Assembly (NCBI GenBank): GCA_007115705.1 | Contig: QXEO01001125.1 | Location: 620,001-684,000 of the forward strand | Length of the DNA: 64,000 bases | Direction: 5' to 3' | Origin: Dactylis glomerata | Lineage: Eukaryota > Streptophyta > Magnoliopsida > Poales > Poaceae | Shown: piece after piece, positions 1-10,727 of the stretch | Layout: each line of letters starts with the position of its first letter | How positions within the stretch are numbered: the stretch's first letter is position 1 | Translations under genes and position numbers: made by a program | Notes under the pieces: model-generated | Seen by the model: the letters and a program-made list of their open reading frames with translations, nothing else | Database searches by the model: none | Told to the model about the DNA's origin: nothing

Positions 1-939
1 TGTCGACACTGTTCTTTTTAATATCTCATATCAAAAGTGCTAAAACTTCAAAAAACCAAATCTACAATATATAAGATAATATTACAGGTTTTAAAAATCC
101 GTGTGAATCGTCTACCTCTATGAGTGGGAGCATAAGATCACACACTTTGGCATGCGACACACATGTTGGAAAGCATTCTGTCAAACTGGCGCTCTATTAC
201 CAAAGTGCCAAGAAAGAAAATAAAAGAAATAATACGAGCTGCGAGAACCATTGGTAGAGAAAGATGGAGCATTGCAATCTTATTTTGTATGGCACAAACT
301 CAACCGCAAGGATGACTCTGATCGGTCTAGCTCTCAAACCTATTGCTTGTACAGGTGGAGCTGGAAACGATAGATCACTCTCTCCAGCATATTTTGTATG
401 AGTTAACATATTTTGAAGTTACATATTTATGTAAAGAAATAATCTTTGCAAATTCACATGTCAACAAAATCAAATCAAGACTGTCCAATTCTCTATTTCT
501 CTAAAATTAAGAGTATGGTCCATACAGCCACATACCCATGGCATTATTCATAGAGAAAGTAACTAAAAGCCACCACATTAACCTATCATTATCTATAAAT
601 TTTCACATCCGCTGTAATACTACATCAAAATCTTAGTATGATTGAAAACAAGAGACATGCCACAAATTAGCATGAAACGTAATGCAATGGAGATATTTTC
701 ATCGTAGATGACAACGGTAGATCTTTATAGGTGTATGTAGTATACCATGGCCAGTAACTCATCATAATGTTATTAGGAAACACACTAATGGCATTCTTTT
801 CTATATGCAATGCAAAATAGAAAATGAGACGGACACAAGGTATTCTCTTACTTTTTAGTCGACCTATATAATAATTAGGATAAAATCCTTTTTAACAAAT
901 TTAGAAAACATATCTTCTAATCCATCAGAATGATGTTTT
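1..939. other. AT-rich DNA with no recognised feature
   Basis: I see no gene, terminal repeat or coding-like stretch here. The short reading frames are uninterrupted only by chance in AT-rich sequence. Confidence 0.5.
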
Positions 940-1040
940 AGCTTTGAAAAACGAATGTATCTAGACATCTTTTAGTGTATAGGTTTGATCGAATCTATTC
1001 ACAAAGTTAAAACATCTTATATTTTTAAACGGAGGGAGTA
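940..1040. mobile_element. Right half of a Stowaway-like MITE
   Basis: The stretch contains atgtatctagacat and ends in ggagggagta, the usual right end of grass Stowaway/Tc1-mariner MITEs including the TA target. No matching left ctccctcc end is visible, so this is a fragment. Confidence 0.5.
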
Positions 1041-1184
1041 CTTTCTATCTCATAATGTGAAGTTCATGGATTTATTGAGGTATTTTATTAGTTTTGATAC
1101 ACTAAAGATGTCGTTCTTCTTGAAAAAACAACTAAAGGTGACAACTAAAGGTGATGCCATCGCATTTGCGAGGGCCACCATGCT

Positions 1185-1690
1185 AGTTTTCTTAATAATA
1201 AAATGTATTACTCAACTGAGGTTTGACATATCTATCCATGGGAAAATTCAAAATTCTAGCCTAGGAGCCAAATGCCACACTCTTCTCAATATTGGTTGCA
1301 GTTCAACAATGATTGACAGTTGCTTCATGACTCATACAATGGCGGTCAGTTTAGTGTCAATTAACCAACCACCACGAGAACCTCGGTTGAGGTCGACGAT
1401 GGTGCTGCTCTCAGACTTTGCTCCACTCCTTGGATGCACTATAGAGGAGTCCTTCGCTACCCAAATAAGTCTACCATGTTCGTGTAGTTAGTGTTGTTTT
1501 ATTTTTTGTCATCGCTAAGCCATGTGTGGCCCTTGGGTTAGCACAGATATCGGAGCGACTGCTCCAGTTTATTGTCTCTGTCTTGTTGCATTGAGGTGTT
1601 TGGGTGTCGTCTTTGGTTGATCACTTTCGTTCTTTGGTCATCGACTTGTGTGGAGCGCTGCCTCCGGCCCAGTGTTTCTGGTAGAACGCA
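1185..1690 (+). repeat. Diverged duplicate segment (partner at 59740-60240)
   Basis: About 480 bases align collinearly with 59740-60240. Shared landmarks in the same order are tatctatccatgg, aattctagc, caaatgccacactc, tcaattaaccaaccacca, gttgttttattttttgtcat and cgactcgtgtggag-like text. The partner lies about 300 bases upstream of gene copy 4, so this probably marks the left edge of an old duplication unit of the gene array. I see no conserved reading frame, so it is most likely duplicated flanking DNA. Confidence 0.75.
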
Positions 1691-1902
1691 CTGATTAGAT
1701 GCACATATTACTAGGTAGATGACTTGCAAAAACCAAGGCCAGTGCGAGCCACAACCTCGAGAAACCATGGCAACAACCCACCTAGGCACCCACGGCCGGC
1801 GATCGGTAAGACATGGCACACGGCCCGTGGGCATTCATCGGAAATCCCTGAAAATCCCCATACGAGATTGACATCAAGTCACCACTCACCAGGAGTAGTG
1901 TG

Positions 1903-2128
1903 TGTTAGAAGTAATCGAGAGACAAAGCGAGAGACAACGAAGAATGATTCAATCGGTGTGTTTATTCCATTGATAATCAGTGCTTATATACATGGTGAAT
2001 AGGCGCGAGCGAAGAGGCGCGTCTGTTCGAGGGGTTGCGAGGTATGGCGGTTGCCATATTACAAACCGACATAGAGAATTACAAGGGAGGATTATCCATC
2101 TAATTAATCAATTAATTAAATCCTAACA
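1903..2128 (-). repeat. 3' LTR of the Copia element
   Basis: This is a 226-base LTR with TG..CA ends. Its inner neighbour on the element's strand is the purine run gattagggggag (complement of 2129-2140), the polypurine tract expected just before a 3' LTR. Confidence 0.93.
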
Positions 2129-2140
2129 CTCCCCCTAATC
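2129..2140 (-). other. Polypurine tract of the Copia element
   Basis: Read on the minus strand the sequence is gattagggggag and directly abuts the 3' LTR. It fits the plus-strand priming site of an LTR retrotransposon. Confidence 0.75.
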
Positions 2141-2184
2141 ATCTCTTGTCCTCGCGATTGATCATCTTTGGAATTATCTCCTCT

Positions 2185-2480
2185 AAAACCCTGTGGGAAA
2201 AATGTGAGGAGTAGTGTGTATGGTATGTTGCTAAAACTCCTTTAAACCCAATGGGAAAATAAGGAGAAAATGATGCAACATATAATGGTTGGATATGCTG
2301 TTAAAACTCCTTCAAACCCAGTGGGAAAATAAGGAGAAAATCATACAGCATATAATGATTATTGACTCTGTTAACTCCATATGAGAAAAACCTTGTAAAA
2401 GGGGAAAACCCATAGAGTTTAGAGAACAATATATATGTCGTGTATACTTTCCTAAAAACCCCGGTGGGGAAAATAGAAAG
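2185..2480 (-). repeat. Degenerate repeats in the Copia 3' untranslated region
   Basis: Two copies of about 70 bases follow one another at about 2231-2301 and 2302-2371, sharing gggaaaataaggagaaaat. Shorter relatives with the theme aaaccc-n-gtgggaaaa recur near 2190 and 2455. They lie between the RNase H remnant and the 3' LTR and encode nothing obvious. Confidence 0.6.
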
Positions 2481-2589
2481 TATGACATATGGTCTTGTGT
2501 TGATATTACCTCATTAAAAACCTTGATGAGAACCTGGATAGTAAACTCATGAAGGGAAAAAGAGTGTAATATGATGCTTTGAACAGGAG

Positions 2590-5410
2590 TAGTCCAGGGA
2601 AATACTCCCCCTGATTCTTGCAAATCCTGAAGCCGTCGAATACCAGTTCCATGAATATACTTCTGGAATATGATAGTTGGTAGAGACTTCATGAATAGAT
2701 CAGCGAGGTTATCGCATGATTTGACACGCAAGATGTTTATTCTCCGGCTCTTATGGAGCTCATGGAGATAAAACAATTTAGAGGCAATATGCTTAATGAT
2801 ATTGCTCTCGATGTATCCTATTTGCATCTATGCAACACAAGTAACATTATCTGTGTAGATAATGGTTGATGATTCAAGAGAACCAATACCACATAACTCA
2901 TGTATGTGGTTTATCATTCTGTAAAGCTACACGTGTAACATGGTTTTGTATTCTGGAATGATTGGTAGGTGTAATCACCGAAGTCTGTTTCGAAGACATC
3001 AATGGAGTGACACTTCTACCATGTAGGTACACATTGTGAGGATCATTCAAGTAGCCAACATCAGTGTATCCTGATGATATTGGAGTTCAGAGATTACCAG
3101 AATAGGTCAAGTAATGTGAGGTACCTTTGAGATATCGAAAGATATTCTTGATTCTCAACCAGTTGTGTTGGTGGGTCCAATGGCACTGAGATATAGAACT
3201 TGAAGTCCCAACATCCCTTCTACATCATTCCATGGTTTGAGTGAATCTTTCTCTATGTCTAGAGATCGAACAACCGGCATGGGAGATGGGTATGACTTGT
3301 CCATTTTAGGTCTCTCCAATATTAATGATATAGGCAACTTGGTGTACCATTATACTTGAGTGAAGTAGCCCGACTTGTAGTATCAAACACTGATTGGATT
3401 TAACCAAATCCTTCATCTCAAATTCCGCCTTTTAGATGATCACGTTCTTTGTCATTGCAGGGGTAATCCTTGTGTATGACAAACACGCATGGGTAATCAT
3501 CATTGTAGGAGTAATCCTTGTGGTAAGGAACTCACTACGTCGGTTGTACCAGAATATACCGACAACAATAAGCCATGTAATGACTCATTGATTTTACACA
3601 ATACATGTTGCGTTTATATTTCGATTCGAATAGAGATTCCATCGGGAACCATACATGTCCAAATCTAGTGATCCACATGAAATGTAGTCACTACATCTAT
3701 CAACTGCATAGATAGACGATTTTGCACTGCCAATGATATAATTATCGGAAAATTTTGAGGATTCCAATCCTGTCTGGAGAGTAGGTCTCAGATCTCTGCG
3801 GAAACCCGACCTTATGCTACAAGCCCTGCTTTCTCACCACCTTGTTGTTCTCTAGAAGAAAACATATTGATTCCCGTAGGGAATTCAATTGGAAGAGCGA
3901 GGCTAATTCTGCTTGGATTGCATCCTTTGTTTATTTCAGTCCGAGCGAGTGGTTTACACTCTGCCATGGCCATGGTCTTTGGATCTGAATACTTTGAAGG
4001 ATGTATGCAATCATACAAGAGAAATATTTGTCGACAATTGTAGATTTTTTTTATGATTCTCCAGAATTGATATTGTAGAAGGAAATCTCATGCACCTATG
4101 ATGACTCTTCGTGATTTCCCAATACGCGTGAGTCTAGGTGTTCCGATGTCCCAGCCAGTGTGTGCAAACTGAAGCTCGGGTTGTGGAGGTTCCCCTTCCA
4201 CTGGGTGTATACTACCCATAAGGTGTTTATCAACACAAGGTTGACTTGCATTTACTGATTTAGAGGATATCTTCTCGATTTCCTTTGTTGCTTGCAGGAA
4301 GCTAGATCCTGGTTAGAGGCCGTACTACTCCCCCTCTTTTCAGGTACGGGGAGTTGAGTGGTTTTTATTGGTACCTCCACTCTTTTGGGTGCATTTCTAG
4401 CCGGACTAAAGGATTTTGTAACACCTTTGAGATCAGTAAATGAATCTGGCAGGTTATTTGCAATGTGTTGCAAATATGTGAATTCTGGACGTAGTCCAAA
4501 TTCTAGAATATGTGGATATAATGTGGGACGTGGAGTCCCTGTTGATTTCCTGGTATTATTTATGGTACATGAAATCTCCCCCTAATGCCTGAAAATAATC
4601 CATCCTTTATAAGCAATCAGCATACTAGGCTATGAATGAATCTCCAATGAGGGGTTCAAGGTACGTGTTGATCGACGGAGATTTGTACCCCACATAGATC
4701 CTTAGTCTGTGGGCCCAATGATGTATGCTGCGGTGGTGAGATCGGTACGCGTGAAGCGCATCCGAACTTACGCAGATAGGAAATGCTCAGAGGATTTCCA
4801 CGTATCAATTGCAGAGGAGGAGTACTGCGATATGTAGTTAGTCATTGAGCAGTGTGTAAAGCTGCATGACTACAACGTCAAGTTGGTAATTGCAATTCAT
4901 TAACAAAGGTCTTACAATGAGTTGATCCTCTTGATAATGGGTCTAGCCAAACCATTTTAAGTATGGACACATATGGGATATAGTGCTGAACTTCAATCCT
5001 CAAGGCCATGCATATAATTGAAGCCACATGAGGAGAATTCTGCATCATTGTCCATGCGAATTGATAAAATTCGACTTTCAAGATAATGGGCCTGTAACTT
5101 TATTACTTCCCTCATTATCATGGTAAATGCATGGTTTCATGTGGACATAAGGCACATGTGTGACCATCATGTAGATACGTCAATGAATACCATGAAAATA
5201 CCTAATATGGTCCACACAATGGTTGGATGAACACAAATGTCCCCCTGAATGAGTTCAAGGAACTGAAGTGGTTCATCTTGTATGTTGAGGTGCGAAGGCC
5301 TCAAAATTGGCTTCCTAGTAGTGGCGCACGAGGTGCACACATATTCTAGTGAGGGAATTTGAACTCGAGCAAGTCGTGACCAATGAAATTGCTTTATATG
5401 CAACATGTGC
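2590..5410 (-). pseudogene. Copia pol remnant (integrase, RT, RNase H)
   Basis: In minus-strand order, 5167-5406 reads through the pre-integrase zone into the first integrase strand (FLELIQGDICVHP.., FMVFIDVST). Stretch 4878-5081 carries the second integrase half (IEVQHYIPYV). Stretch 3812-4018 is a shifted reverse transcriptase region (PKTMAMAEC). Stretch 3155-3337 includes VVRSLDIEKDSLKPW and VLYLSAIG from the RT/RNase H linker, and 2605-2827 is the end of RNase H (SNIIKHIASKLFY, SCDNLADLFMKSLP). All are typical plant Copia signatures in the right order. They lie in different frames, separated by stops, and large parts of the RT core cannot be read. No functional polyprotein can be made. 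Confidence 0.85.
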
Positions 5411-5689
5411 TACGGGTTGGATGCACGTGTAGTACAATCCAAACGATGGAGAGGGTACTTTTTCAAATACTTGTTCCTCATCCATAGGATTGCTTCCCGT
5501 AGAAATCTATATATTGAGTTAAAGGATTTCCAGGATTGAAAAATCTTTCTCAGATATATAGAACTCGTACAATCTTATTATATCAAAATGCTGATACAAT
5601 ATACATGACAACAATACTTATGTTCTAATACAACTTCACACATGGACATAGATACATAAAGCGGTCACTAAGGAGATAAATGGGACTAG

Positions 5690-6742
5690 CTAGTCGAAGT
5701 CTCCAAACATGTCCGTTGAGGCGTACTCAACCATCATGTTCTCTGTGCCCATAGGGTCCTCTGACTTCTGGAGGGTCGTAGTGCTGCTAGGTCCCGAAGG
5801 GACTTCTTGTGAGCAACCAGCTCCATCAGTGTCATTCGGATGAAGGTTGAAGTTGGCTTCAAACCTTTTCCCTTGAGGTCCTTTGCATCCTTGGGATTGC
5901 TGGTAGAGAATGGCCAGATGCTTTGGGGTTTTGCACTTGTTAGTAGGATGCGTGTAGCACCCACACCTATCACAAAGCTTAGTTTTTTCAAACTTGGGAT
6001 TTGTGGTGCTGTACCCACAGTCCGAGTTTCTAGGCTTCTTGTTCCGCTTGCGCTTTTGCTTACCATTGAATTTTGATGAGTTGCCTTTGGAAGCACCATC
6101 AAAATTATGTCCATTCGCAACATTCATATGAACTTCAGGGAGAGGTTGGGAACCAACCGGGCGCTGAAAGCCATTCTTAGCGAGTAGCTCATCATGCTTT
6201 TCAGCCTGAAGTAGGATATGAATGAGGTCAGAATAGACTTGATAGTCGCGAGCACGGTATTGCTGCTGGAGGAGCCTTTCAGATGGGAGCATAGTAGACA
6301 AAGTCTTTTCTATCTTTTCCGCATCAATAGGTTCCTTCCCGCAAAAATGCAATTTAGAACTTATCTTATGAACCTCATGATTGTACTCTCCAATGGACCT
6401 GAAGTCCTGGAGTCGAAGATGTGTCCAATCATGTAGTGCTTCAGGCAAGACAACTGCCTTCTGCTGTTCATACCTCGTTTTAAGGGCCTGAAACAAAGTA
6501 AATAGGGATTCCTCCTCCAAATACTCGGACTTAAGATCTTGGTGAATATGGTGCCTTATGATGTATAAGGCAGAATATTTTTGCTCATCTCTTAGTGGCA
6601 TGACTCCAGCCGAAAGGGGGTCCTCCGGATTCTGGATTGCACACACTAATCCACGGGATGCAAGAGCGATCTTGATGTCCATGGCCCAAGTAGGGTAGTT
6701 GCGGCCATCGAGCTCGAGTGGATCGAACTCTTTTCCAGCCAT
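5690..6742 (-). CDS. Copia Gag nucleocapsid protein (intact frame)
   Basis: This 350-residue uninterrupted frame forms the structural protein of the element's virus-like particles. The N-terminus (KEFDPLELDGRNYPTWAMDI) is the usual start of plant Copia Gag of the UBN2/Retrotran_gag type, and the body is helical with no breaks. Near residue 260 a CCHC zinc knuckle is present as CDRCGCYTHPTNKC (C-x2-C-x4-H-x4-C), preceded by a basic patch (KQKRKRNKKPR) suited to RNA binding. The C-terminal tail is acidic and low-complexity. I chose the ATG at 6742 because homology begins at once after it. It is the only complete protein of the element; the downstream pol is ruined. An intact Gag with dead enzymes suggests a non-autonomous element helped in trans. 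Confidence 0.88.
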   Translation of the reverse strand: MAGKEFDPLELDGRNYPTWAMDIKIALASRGLVCAIQNPEDPLSAGVMPLRDEQKYSALYIIRHHIHQDLKSEYLEEESLFTLFQALKTRYEQQKAVVLPEALHDWTHLRLQDFRSIGEYNHEVHKISSKLHFCGKEPIDAEKIEKTLSTMLPSERLLQQQYRARDYQVYSDLIHILLQAEKHDELLAKNGFQRPVGSQPLPEVHMNVANGHNFDGASKGNSSKFNGKQKRKRNKKPRNSDCGYSTTNPKFEKTKLCDRCGCYTHPTNKCKTPKHLAILYQQSQGCKGPQGKRFEANFNLHPNDTDGAGCSQEVPSGPSSTTTLQKSEDPMGTENMMVEYASTDMFGDFD

Positions 6743-7559
6743 CAGTTACCTACATGGGTAAACCAGAGATTATTAATTTACGCATGGTAAATCAAAAACC
6801 ATCATGGTTATGTTGTAATGAACAATGCAAAATTCATGGTAATTTCAAGAAGTGGGCTTGAAACCATTAGTGTGGACTTCAAGTTGTTAAGCATGACACA
6901 TTGTAGATACTCCCCAAAAAGAATTTCAGGGTCCATCTCTCAGCACTAGAGAGTATAATCTGATGAAATCAGTATATACTCATGTTTCTAGTACCTTATG
7001 TCATGATTTAATTGAAATGTATGGGAGATCACTTGATAAATGTAGCGAAGATAATCTGCAATGCATGCAGTAGATCCGTGCGCTACCTATGATCCCAAAC
7101 ATCAACTTGAAGTAGTCACTTAGAATTTTACATATCAACTCGTGCTCGTATTAAGCCAAAGGCTTAATTAAGATGATGAATTGATTTTATTTACAAGATT
7201 TTTTTAAAAAAAAACTTATTGCAAATATTAGATGCAATTAATCTCAACATGTAGGGAATATGGAAATATAAATTATATCTCAACATGTAGGAACATGGAA
7301 ATATAAATTGCATCGCACATAAATTCTGGAATATATGGTACTCAACAGAAAAAAAATACAGAAGTTGAAAAGCTGTAATTTACAGAGTCTAAGCAGAGAT
7401 TAAACTGCTAGATCTACTGTTAGACTAATTATGTGAAATACTTGAGTGTATTCTAATTAGCTATGGCGAGGTGGCCAGTCTCGCACGCACATGGGCGGAT
7501 TGGGGAATTGAGCAGCCACAAACTGCTACGCTGCTATGAGAGGATAGGGAGACCGGATA

Positions 7560-8260
7560 TTCACCGCATCAGTTCATCCCCAAATCGAACTCTCGTCCAT
7601 GGCAGTGGGCTCCCAAGACCTTCACCACACGCGCCCTACCACCACGGAAGTCCTCGTCAGAGGAGTCACCTGGGATACAGGAGCCGGGCACAACGCCGTC
7701 CGCGAGCCTGAGAGCGGCCGGACTCTCGTGGTCGCTTGGAGGCCGCCCGTCGCAGGGAGCAGCACCGCGCCTGCATCGGGCCGCCGCCTTGGGCCGGCAC
7801 CGGCAGCAGCAGAGAGCCGCGCCGTAACGGGCTTCGTCACGCGAGCGAGGCCGTGCGCCCGCGTGCGCAGCCGCCGGAGATCCAGGACGCGCGCGGCGCA
7901 GGCTACCGGTGAAACCGGTCGAGGGCGCCGCCGCATCGAATTCTACAGGGCGCAGGCATGGCGGTGGCTCGTGAGGAGCCGGCCGCCGCAGGCCGAAGGG
8001 AGCCACGCCAGGAAGCCGCGTGGCGTGCGGGCGCCATCAACGACGGAGACGAGGCCGCCGCCGTGGAAAACGGAGCCGCGCCAGAGGGCGCTGCCGCACT
8101 CCGCTCTGCAGGTCGCCGTGGAAGATCCGCGACGGGCTCGTCGTGCAGACGACGACGACAAAGATGGCATGGCCACCGGCGAACAGAAGAAGGAATTGAC
8201 AGGGTGAAGCATCATCTCCGTACCTTTCCTTTCCTCTGTTCTTTTGTCTTCGTGAAGGAG
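7560..8260 (-). other. GC-rich leader of the Copia element
   Basis: About 700 bases of strongly GC-rich sequence lie between the 5' LTR and gag, unlike the AT-rich remainder. Several overlapping frames are open on both strands, which is expected in GC-rich sequence, so none is called. It is either an unusual structured leader or a captured piece of a host exon. I recognise no domain. Confidence 0.4.
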
Positions 8261-8438
8261 TAGAAGGAACAACGACAGGACGGTTCCAGGCTAACTGTCT
8301 TACCGATTTTGCCTGTTCTTCTTATCTCTGGATGTTGTTCCTCTGTAGTCTCCGATTCGCTCAGATGCGGAGCATGCTCTCAATCTTCTTATTCCGGCTA
8401 TCGTCGGAATTTGCTCTCGGCAGAGCGTGCTGATAACG

Positions 8439-8664
8439 TGTTAGAAGTAATCGAGAGACAAAGCGAGAGACAACGAAGAATGATTCAATCGGTGTGTTTA
8501 TTCCATTGATAACCAGTGCTTATATACATGGTGAACAGGCGCGAGCGAAGAGGCGCGTCTGTTCGAGGGGTTGCGAGGTATGGCGGTTGCCATATTACAA
8601 ACCGACATAGAGAATTACAAGGGAGGATTATCCATTTAATTAATCAATTAATTAAATCCTAACA
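8439..8664 (-). repeat. 5' LTR of the Copia element
   Basis: This is the 226-base partner of 1903-2128. Next to it on the inner side the minus strand reads cgttatcagcacgctctgcc, which sits at the primer-binding-site position. I cannot assign the tRNA with certainty. Confidence 0.92.
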
Positions 8665-8669
8665 GTGTG

Positions 8670-9045
8670 ATCAGGCGGGCAACCTCCAGCAATCCTCATT
8701 TATGGCACCCCGTCTACACCAAGTCTACCGAGCTCTGAACCGGTGCACTAACATCACGTGACATGTCTCCCATGTACATTTAGGTGAAAACACCATGAAG
8801 TTCTCATATTGTTGTCCATGTTCAAATCAGTTTTGTTTTGATGTGATCGTGAATACACTAGTTACTGAAGCGCTCGCTAGCTCTTTCTATAGATGCGATG
8901 GCCAGCAAGTTTTGTGAACACTGAGCACACATGAGGAAGATTGTTTCTCGCTGACTGCTTGCCCATCATTTCCCTGACGATTCCAGATAGATTCAGGTTG
9001 TATCCAGAACTTGTTAGAGTAACAAAGCTTAAGGCTTTCACATTG
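8670..9045 (+). other. Far-upstream flank of gene copy 1
   Basis: The last part (about 8955-9045) matches the region upstream of gene copy 5 (62555-62660). Shared text includes ctgactgc..ccca and aacttgttagag..agtaacaaag. This shows that 8670-9045 and 16220 onward were once adjacent and were separated by the insertions between them. Confidence 0.6.
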
Positions 9046-9941
9046 GACAGGAGGAGATTGAGTCCCGCTCCCGTGTCGCCCCACCCCTAAGGCGACCCGG
9101 GAGAACCCCCGCCGCCGCCGCCTCCAGCCCCCACCACCAGCCACCCCCCTCCGCCGCTGCCGCCGGCCTCTGCCGCGGTGGCGGCGGGCCCGCGACCAAA
9201 GGTCTCGGGATCCTCCATGAGGCAGCTCTGCCTCCAAGCTTTCCCCCGCTCAGATCCAAATCCCGCCCAAATCCAAAGTCCTGATTCGATCCTGCTCTTG
9301 GACGCCGCCGGTGCTCGGCTCGTTAGGCCCTTCGACATGCTGCTGTGGTCTTCCCCGGCGGCTCGTCTGTCCCTGCGCTCTGTGGCCGCTGGCGGGTGAC
9401 CTCCTGGAGCACGCGCCGGAGATATCTTCCCGCTCCTGGTCTGGTCACTCGATCCTTGCCCCTGCTTGTGCTGCGTCGGGTCGTGCAGCCGCCCTCGAGT
9501 CCAGTTCCGACCCTCCCCACCCCGCCTCTGGCCGGTTGGTGGCGGGTTCGGGTCAGGTCCGGCCGGATCTGACCGGCTATCTTGGGGACGGCCGCTCCTC
9601 GCTGGAGGTCGCGGGGTCACCTTCCTCTTTGTCCCAGCCATCAACCTGCAGTGGGTGTGCCGCTGGGGCTGGCGACGTCCATGGCTATGCAGTGGCGGCC
9701 ATGGCAGTGACATGCTGCCCCACGTGGGGTGTCGTCGTGGCTGGGTGTTGAGCCACCTTGTCCAGCTTTCGGTGACGGCGGGGACGATGTCCCACTCTTA
9801 TTCCTGGAAGCTCCATGGTTCTGCAGTTGGCGGCTATGGCTGTGGCAGTTGTGGTGGTGGTGGCTCTTTGCTTGTTGCCTGGCTCAAGCGTCTGGTGGAG
9901 CTTGATGGGCATGGGTGGCTGTGTGGTGAACGGCGGCACCC

Positions 9942-10628
9942 TGTTAAATACATAATTTGGCTACTAGGTATTTTATAGGCCAAATTCAATATTTAGTCAA
10001 GATAATTAGTTGATATATTTTGAAAGTGCTGCAACAGGTATTCTTCATGGATTGCGGTCACGTGGAACAGACTTGATTCAATTTTCGGCTACTACAAGGA
10101 CAAGTTTTGACCAGTCTTAGACGTGTTGAGCTGAACAAGGAAAATCGCATGCGAAGGGAGGAAAGATCAGTTTGCCATTAGCTGATGTGATTAGCATCCT
10201 CGCCGGTATATTCTATTATTTTCCTGTACGGCTGTACATGACCATGCTAGCCAATAGTTTAGGCAGCCCTCGAGATAACCGAATCAAGGAAAGAGTCCAG
10301 TTCGGTTTTGAGTTTGTACTGAACGCGAAGCCCAGCACCTTATATATACAGGACCTGGCCGATTGACGAATACCAATCGATCTATCAAACAATACGTATA
10401 CTTTTATCGTTACTTTTTTCATCTATTTTTTGTTCTTCTTTGCTTTCTTCTACCGAGCTCTAGCAGCCCTAGGGTTTGGATCATCTTTGCCGTTTTGCGC
10501 TGAAAAGCGGTCGTCTCTCCTCCACGAAAGTGAGGAAACCTTTGTTGCTTTGCTCGGAAAGCATCCGTTCGTCGTCACGAAAGCACGGCGATTATCCTGG
10601 TGTTGCGCGGCAGTTTTGCGTGCCAACA
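9942..10628 (+). repeat. 5' LTR of the young element
   Basis: The TATA-like cttatatatacagg near 10340 probably marks the LTR promoter. Both LTR ends are TG..CA. Confidence 0.93.
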
Positions 10629-10632
10629 CAAT

Positions 10633-10650
10633 TGGCGACTCCGCTGGGGA
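10633..10650 (+). other. Primer-binding site of the young element
   Basis: The site tggcgactccgctgggga begins four bases after the 5' LTR, starting with the TGG that pairs with a tRNA CCA end. I do not assign the tRNA. Confidence 0.75.
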
Positions 10651-10727
10651 CGAAGCATCGAGCGGTCTCCGGCCCGTTCCTGCTACGTAAAGAGCGTCAT
10701 CAAGAAGCTGCAGTCTACAACGGTAAC

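Larger units (their letters stand above)
1903..8664 (-). mobile_element. Ty1/Copia LTR retrotransposon with dead pol
   Basis: Direct repeats at 1903-2128 and 8439-8664 both start tgttagaagt and end aatcctaaca. They are flanked by a perfect five-base duplication, GTGTG, at 1898-1902 and 8665-8669. The order on the minus strand is 5' LTR (8439-8664), primer-binding-like site, long leader (6743-8438), intact gag (5690-6742), decayed integrase, reverse transcriptase and RNase H (about 2600-5410), polypurine tract, 3' LTR. The LTRs differ at only about three places (for example gataatcag/gataaccag and gtgaatagg/gtgaacagg), which indicates a fairly recent insertion. The polyprotein region is full of stops and frameshifts, so the copy probably moved using enzymes supplied by another element. 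Confidence 0.93.

Noticed and set aside
985..1491. 168-codon + strand frame
   Set aside because: It spans a MITE end and duplicated flank. The duplicate at 59740-60240 does not keep the frame open.
7569..8272. Frames of 100-200 codons on both strands in the Copia leader
   Set aside because: Several mutually exclusive frames are open, none with family features.
10476..10727. N-terminal extension of the long LTR-element ORF
   Set aside because: It lies in the 5' LTR and primer-binding site. The homologous stretch in the 3' LTR (15428 onward) leads to unrelated protein, so it is not part of a conserved product.
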